From Hyphomicrobiales bacterium (GTDB taxonomy: Bacteria; Pseudomonadota; Alphaproteobacteria; Rhizobiales; Rhizobiaceae), in contig JAAENI010000238.1 in NCBI GenBank assembly GCA_024224595.1, forward strand, positions 1 through 36,876: 36,876 bases of DNA. Reading direction: 5' to 3'. The position numbers and the translations under genes are program-made. Positions within the stretch are counted from its first letter, which is position 1; each line of letters starts with the position of its first letter. Under the pieces are notes generated by a model. The model was given only the letters and a program-made list of their open reading frames with translations, made no database searches and had not been told where the DNA came from. Shown piece after piece: positions 33,545 through 36,876 of this stretch.

Positions 33545-34639
33545 ATGAACATTCGTTATGGCCTGATTGGTTGTGGAATGATGGGCCAAGAGCACATCAG
33601 GAATATAGAACTGTTGGAAAATGCAGTGGTCACCGCCATTGCCGATCCCGATCAGACAATGCGCGAAATTTCTTCAAAAAACTGCGGTGGAACGGCAAAA
33701 CTGTATACCAATTACCGTGAAATGTTGAGTGATGATATCTGCGATGTTTATCTTATTGTTTCACCCAACGATACCCATCATAAGATATTGCTGGATGTGC
33801 TCCCGGGAAATAAACCGGTATTATGCGAGAAACCGCTTTGCACAACCGTAAAACATTGCCGTGAAATTATTACCGCAGCCCAAAGTAGAACGGCCCCAGT
33901 GTGGGTGGCTATGGAATATCGCTACATGCCGCCTGTTCAGCGTTTGCTTGATGAAATGGCCAAAGGAACATCCGGTCCCGTACAAATGATGAGCATTCGC
34001 GAACACCGTTTCGCATTTTTGCCCAAAATTGGTGACTGGAATCGTTTTAATGAGCGCACAGGCGGAACGTTGACAGAAAAGTGTTGCCATTTCTGGGACT
34101 TGATGCGGCTTGCATTAAAAAGTGATCCCGTACGCGTTTATGCTTCCGGCGCAATGAATGTAAATCATGTTGATGAACGATATGAGGGCAGGGTGCCTGA
34201 TATCATTGACAACGCCTATGTCATCGTCGACTTTGAAAATGGCACCCGCGGCATGCTTGATCTTTGCATGTTTGCGGAAGGATCGCGCTGGCAGGAAGTC
34301 ATATCGGTCGTCGGTCCCAAAGCACGAATTGATGCTTGTGTTCCAGGGCCTGCTCGTTTCAGCAAAGATGGTAATGAACGTCACTCAAGAATTGTGATTT
34401 CTGATCGCGGCACGAAAGAAGAAGCCATTCATGATGTCGAGGTAGACAGTGCGATACTACAGGCTGGAGATCACCATGGGTCATCATTCTATCAGCATCA
34501 AAAATTCGCTGAGATGGTTCGAAACGGCAATACAATACCCGAAATTGACCTCGAAGACGGCTTGTGGGCCGTGCGGGTTGGCGAAGCAGCAGGACGCTCT
34601 GCCAGGACAGGTCAGGCAATCGAAATGGATCAGGTATAA
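33545..34639 (+). CDS. Gfo/Idh/MocA protein, candidate NAD+-dependent sulfoquinovosidase (GH188-like)
   Basis: A 364-residue Gfo/Idh/MocA protein. It has the Rossmann motif GLIGCGMMGQEH (residues 6-17), CEKPL (Glu95-Lys96-Pro97) for NAD binding and EYRYMPP (124-130), followed by IREHRFAF and TEKCCHFWDL in the substrate domain. GH188 glycosidases share this fold and cleave sulfoquinovosyl glycosides by transient NAD+ oxidation; they occur in sulfoglycolysis clusters. That identity is inferred from context. A plain SQ or inositol dehydrogenase is possible. One base separates it from the isomerase gene and its stop overlaps the next start (TAATG). Confidence 0.65.
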   Translation: MNIRYGLIGCGMMGQEHIRNIELLENAVVTAIADPDQTMREISSKNCGGTAKLYTNYREMLSDDICDVYLIVSPNDTHHKILLDVLPGNKPVLCEKPLCTTVKHCREIITAAQSRTAPVWVAMEYRYMPPVQRLLDEMAKGTSGPVQMMSIREHRFAFLPKIGDWNRFNERTGGTLTEKCCHFWDLMRLALKSDPVRVYASGAMNVNHVDERYEGRVPDIIDNAYVIVDFENGTRGMLDLCMFAEGSRWQEVISVVGPKARIDACVPGPARFSKDGNERHSRIVISDRGTKEEAIHDVEVDSAILQAGDHHGSSFYQHQKFAEMVRNGNTIPEIDLEDGLWAVRVGEAAGRSARTGQAIEMDQV

Positions 34640-35562
34640 TGATACTCATCACAGAATTTATGGATGAAAAAGCTGTTGAGGATCTTCGAGCGAAATTTGA
34701 AGTCAATTATGATCCCTCACTGGCTGATTGTCAGGAGAAAATTCCAACTTTGCTGAAAGATACGCGAGCATTGATCGTTCGCAACCGAACCCAGGTGACC
34801 CAACAATTATTGGAAGCGGCACCTCATCTTGTCTGCGTTGGAAGACTGGGCGTTGGGCTCGATAACATTGATCAGGAGGCCTGCACCAGTCGGGACGTGA
34901 ATGTTTACCCTGCTACGGGTGCTAATAATCTCAGCGTTTCAGAATATGTCATCACCAGCGCCATGATGTTGTTGAGAAACGCTTATTTATCCAGAGATCA
35001 GATGGATCAGGGCGCATGGCCCAGAGCGGATTGTGCGGGACGTGAGATTTCGGGGAAAACGCTCGGGCTGGTTGGATATGGCGCGATTGCCCGGCAAACG
35101 GCAACTATGGCCCAGGCGTTGGGTATGAAGATTGCAGCATTTGATCCCTTCCTGCCATCAAGCCACGAGGCCTGGGATAATGTCCAAAATTTGGAGCTGA
35201 ATAGTCTGATGGCAGTATGTGATGTTGTCAGTCTGCACACGCCATTGAATAAAGAGACCAGACATTTGATCAATGCGAATAATCTCTCGCTCATGAAGCC
35301 GGATGCAATATTGATCAATGCGGCGCGAGGCGGCGTGGTAGATGAAGACGCTCTTGCTGGTATTTTGTTGGCTGGTCAACTGGGCGGTGCCGCACTTGAT
35401 GTGTTTGAGACTGAACCTTTAACCAGTAATTCTGCCGCACGGTTTGCTGGATTAAACAACATTCTACTGACACCTCATATCGCCGGTGTGACTGTAGAAT
35501 CCAACCAGCGCGTCAGTGCTCTCATTGCTGAAAAAGTCATCACCCATTTGAATTCGTTTTAG
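34639..35562 (+). CDS. slcC: Probable (S)-sulfolactate dehydrogenase
   Basis: A 307-residue D-2-hydroxyacid (PGDH-type) dehydrogenase. The NAD site is GLVGYGAIARQ (143-153); catalytic residues are Arg230 (NAARGGVVDE), Glu259 (FETEPL) and His280 (TPHIAGV). The N-terminus ILITEFMDEKAVEDL, then ALIVRNRTQV and VGRLGVGLDNID, resembles SlcC of sulfolactate degraders. It would oxidise (S)-sulfolactate to sulfopyruvate for ComDE. The ATG at 34639 (overlapping the Gfo stop) is preferred over an upstream frame start at 34564. Generic 3-phosphoglycerate dehydrogenase would lack this context. Confidence 0.82.
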   Translation: MILITEFMDEKAVEDLRAKFEVNYDPSLADCQEKIPTLLKDTRALIVRNRTQVTQQLLEAAPHLVCVGRLGVGLDNIDQEACTSRDVNVYPATGANNLSVSEYVITSAMMLLRNAYLSRDQMDQGAWPRADCAGREISGKTLGLVGYGAIARQTATMAQALGMKIAAFDPFLPSSHEAWDNVQNLELNSLMAVCDVVSLHTPLNKETRHLINANNLSLMKPDAILINAARGGVVDEDALAGILLAGQLGGAALDVFETEPLTSNSAARFAGLNNILLTPHIAGVTVESNQRVSALIAEKVITHLNSF

Positions 35563-35661
35563 CTGGATGATGTTGTAATAAAAGCATGACTTATTGGACG
35601 TACAGCCAATTTCGTATAAGAAGTAGACCAATAATGCTAACCAGAAAGAGCCCTCTCCCAG

Positions 35662-36162
35662 ATGTCTATTAATAAAAAAATTGTAAATGATTTAATCAAC
35701 AATCGGGTGGAGTTTGTTACAACCGTGCCCTGCAAACAATTGGCCGGTGTAATTAAGGTGCTGGAGCATAATGAGGACATCATCCATGTGCCAGCCAATA
35801 AAGAAGATGAAGGCATGGGGCTTTGTGCCGGAGCCTTTATGGGCGGCAAAAGGTCTTGCATCATCATGCAGAATACCGCCATTGGTGTCACCATCAACAC
35901 ATTGGTGACATTGATCCAGTACTATCAGATCCCGTTACCGATGCTGATCAGCTATCGTGGTGAGGTTGGAGAGAAAGTTGCCTGTCAGGTAGAAATGGCG
36001 GTGCACACCAAAGCTCTTTTATCTCAACTCAATATCCCAACCTACCATTTTCATCATGCCGATCAGATTGAAGAATTTGATGCCATCCTAAACCACACTT
36101 TTATGAGTAAAAAGCCTTCTGCAATCCTCACCGATGCAAACTTCTGGAGAACAGCACAATGA
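35662..36162 (+). CDS. comD: Sulfopyruvate decarboxylase, alpha subunit
   Basis: A 166-residue ThDP-enzyme PYR domain with the catalytic-type glutamate in ANKEDEGMGLCAG (Glu48-Glu50), after TTVPCKQLAGVIK. Size and split arrangement match ComD rather than the fused decarboxylase. With ComE it converts sulfopyruvate to sulfoacetaldehyde and CO2. It starts 99 bases after slcC; the ribosome binding site is weak. Its stop overlaps comE by four bases. Phosphonopyruvate decarboxylase is the close alternative, but no phosphonate gene is present. Confidence 0.85.
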   Translation: MSINKKIVNDLINNRVEFVTTVPCKQLAGVIKVLEHNEDIIHVPANKEDEGMGLCAGAFMGGKRSCIIMQNTAIGVTINTLVTLIQYYQIPLPMLISYRGEVGEKVACQVEMAVHTKALLSQLNIPTYHFHHADQIEEFDAILNHTFMSKKPSAILTDANFWRTAQ

Positions 36163-36713
36163 TCCGCAGTGAGATTTTAAAAGAGATTGTTCCAATAATC
36201 GCCGATCATCTGGTAGTTTGTAATATTGGTTTGCCCTCCCAGGAACTATTTGCACTGGATGACCGAGCCAGTAATTTTTACATGCTCGGCACGATGGGAC
36301 TTTCTTCTTCCATTGGACTGGGCCTGGCGATTGCCCAGGAAAAAAAGGTCATAGCCATTGATGGCGATGGATCAGTCCTCACCAATTTTGGCACTTTGCC
36401 AACTATTGCCAACAATGTACGTGATAACTTCATTCTACTGATCATTGATAATGGCAGTTATGGCTCAACTGGCGATCAACCGACTTATGCCGGTCTGAAA
36501 ACCTCCCTGAGCGCTGTGGCTACGGCCTGTGGTTGTGAACACGTGGTGGAGTGTGCTGCACAAGATACCGCCGAAACCATTAAGGCCGCATTGGCTTCCA
36601 ATCGGATGACCATTATTGTTGCCAAATGTGAATCCGGCAATATTCCGGTCGATGTAATTGAGATGAACCCGGTCGTTATTCGCGAGCGTTTTATGGCTGA
36701 AGTTCGCAAATAG
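36159..36713 (+). CDS. comE: Sulfopyruvate decarboxylase, beta subunit
   Basis: A 184-residue PP domain with the ThDP/Mg motif IDGDGSVLTNFG (Gly69-Ser72) ending in IIDNGSYGSTGDQP, and the MLGTMGLSSSIGLGLAIA block. It supplies the cofactor-binding half of the enzyme formed with ComD. Translation is coupled to comD (ATGA). It is the last gene in the window; a hairpin follows at 36719-36750. Confidence 0.87.
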   Translation: MIRSEILKEIVPIIADHLVVCNIGLPSQELFALDDRASNFYMLGTMGLSSSIGLGLAIAQEKKVIAIDGDGSVLTNFGTLPTIANNVRDNFILLIIDNGSYGSTGDQPTYAGLKTSLSAVATACGCEHVVECAAQDTAETIKAALASNRMTIIVAKCESGNIPVDVIEMNPVVIRERFMAEVRK

Positions 36714-36718
36714 CCAAA

Positions 36719-36750
36719 ATGCCAGCATATGCTGATTGATTTACTGGCAT
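36719..36750 (+). terminator. Hairpin after comE
   Basis: ATGCCAG (36719-36725) pairs with CTGGCAT (36744-36750) around an 18-base loop; CAGCATATGCTG inside is a 12-base perfect palindrome. No U-tract, so it is a weak terminator candidate. Confidence 0.45.
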
Positions 36751-36754
36751 CAAA

Positions 36755-36876
36755 TTGGTTCAAACTAAACCTGATAGACTGCTAGACCGTTTCTTGTTTA
36801 CACGGAAGCATTTGATGGGCCAAGCCAGTTCACTCGGCAAGGCGCAAGACGCAGTGCGATCTGGTTGATCGGACAA
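36755..36876. repeat. Dispersed repeat family at the right edge
   Basis: 36755-36779 is the reverse complement of the left end of the 1070-1328 element (TATCAGGTTTAGTTTGAACC). At 36781 a different module begins: CTAGACCGTTTCTTG then CACGGAAGCATTTGATGG, akin to the palindrome arms at 18785-18810, and GACGCAGTGCGAT also matches the interior of the left element. The copy runs off the window. Confidence 0.7.

Noticed and set aside
35662-36713. Phosphonopyruvate decarboxylase or acetolactate synthase
   Set aside because: Split subunits of 166 and 184 residues and the neighbouring sulfolactate dehydrogenase fit ComDE; no phosphonate gene nearby.
1-36876. CRISPR arrays, tRNA and rRNA genes
   Set aside because: I saw no regularly spaced short repeats or recognisable tRNA/rRNA sequence. 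A dedicated scan could still find something I missed by eye.

Overview
The window most likely comes from an alphaproteobacterium of moderate GC. This is an inference from a methylsuccinyl-CoA dehydrogenase homologue (ethylmalonyl-CoA pathway), a TRAP transporter, a complete iol pathway and sulfonate genes; no rRNA or tRNA is present to fix the taxonomy. Most genes lie in tight operons with 1-7 base stop/start overlaps.

Left part (1-6.2 kb): a repeat-rich, gene-poor segment has inverted-repeat modules around a small ribbon-helix-helix-like ORF and a 259-bp MITE-like element. Then follow a tandem universal stress protein, a DsrE2-type sulfur-carrier protein behind a promoter that overlaps a BigR/SqrR-like palindrome, an aldehyde dehydrogenase relic, a DapA-family aldolase coupled to a 7Fe ferredoxin (minus strand), and acetate kinase.

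Inositol region (6.4-18.8 kb): sugar ABC transporter (binding protein, permease, single-domain ATPase), a LacI-type regulator, two Gfo/Idh/MocA dehydrogenases with iolE (minus strand), and divergent iolD-iolC-iolB-iolJ. Two copies of the palindrome TGCAACCGGTTGCA, one before the binding protein and one between the divergent iol operons, look like the LacI-family operator. iolC is not fused to DUF2090; a separate class II aldolase (iolJ) is used. No iolA is present.

Middle (18.8-24 kb): a 52-bp near-perfect palindrome, a decayed CbbR-like LysR pseudogene, a DUF1295-like membrane protein, and an mcd-mct pair. Mcd makes mesaconyl-C1-CoA from methylsuccinyl-CoA and Mct moves CoA from C1 to C4. 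Mcd belongs to the ethylmalonyl-CoA pathway and Mct to the 3-hydroxypropionate bicycle. A MltB-like lytic transglycosylase follows.

Right part (24.3-36.7 kb): the most exciting system, a probable sulfoquinovose (SQ) catabolic island. It encodes a DeoR-family regulator, a TRAP transporter (DctQ, DctM, DctP), a divergent Sel1-repeat protein, a di-heme cytochrome c peroxidase-like protein, a YihV-like PfkB kinase, a YihT/LacD-like class I aldolase, a COG2407 isomerase resembling SqvD, a Gfo/Idh/MocA protein that may be a GH188 NAD+-dependent sulfoquinovosidase, an SlcC-like sulfolactate dehydrogenase, and the two subunits of sulfopyruvate decarboxylase (ComD, ComE). Predicted flow: SQ glycoside -> SQ -> sulfofructose -> sulfofructose-1-phosphate -> DHAP + sulfolactaldehyde; then sulfolactate -> sulfopyruvate -> sulfoacetaldehyde. 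Sulfolactaldehyde dehydrogenase and Xsc are not in the window. The right edge enters another copy of the repeat family seen at the left edge.
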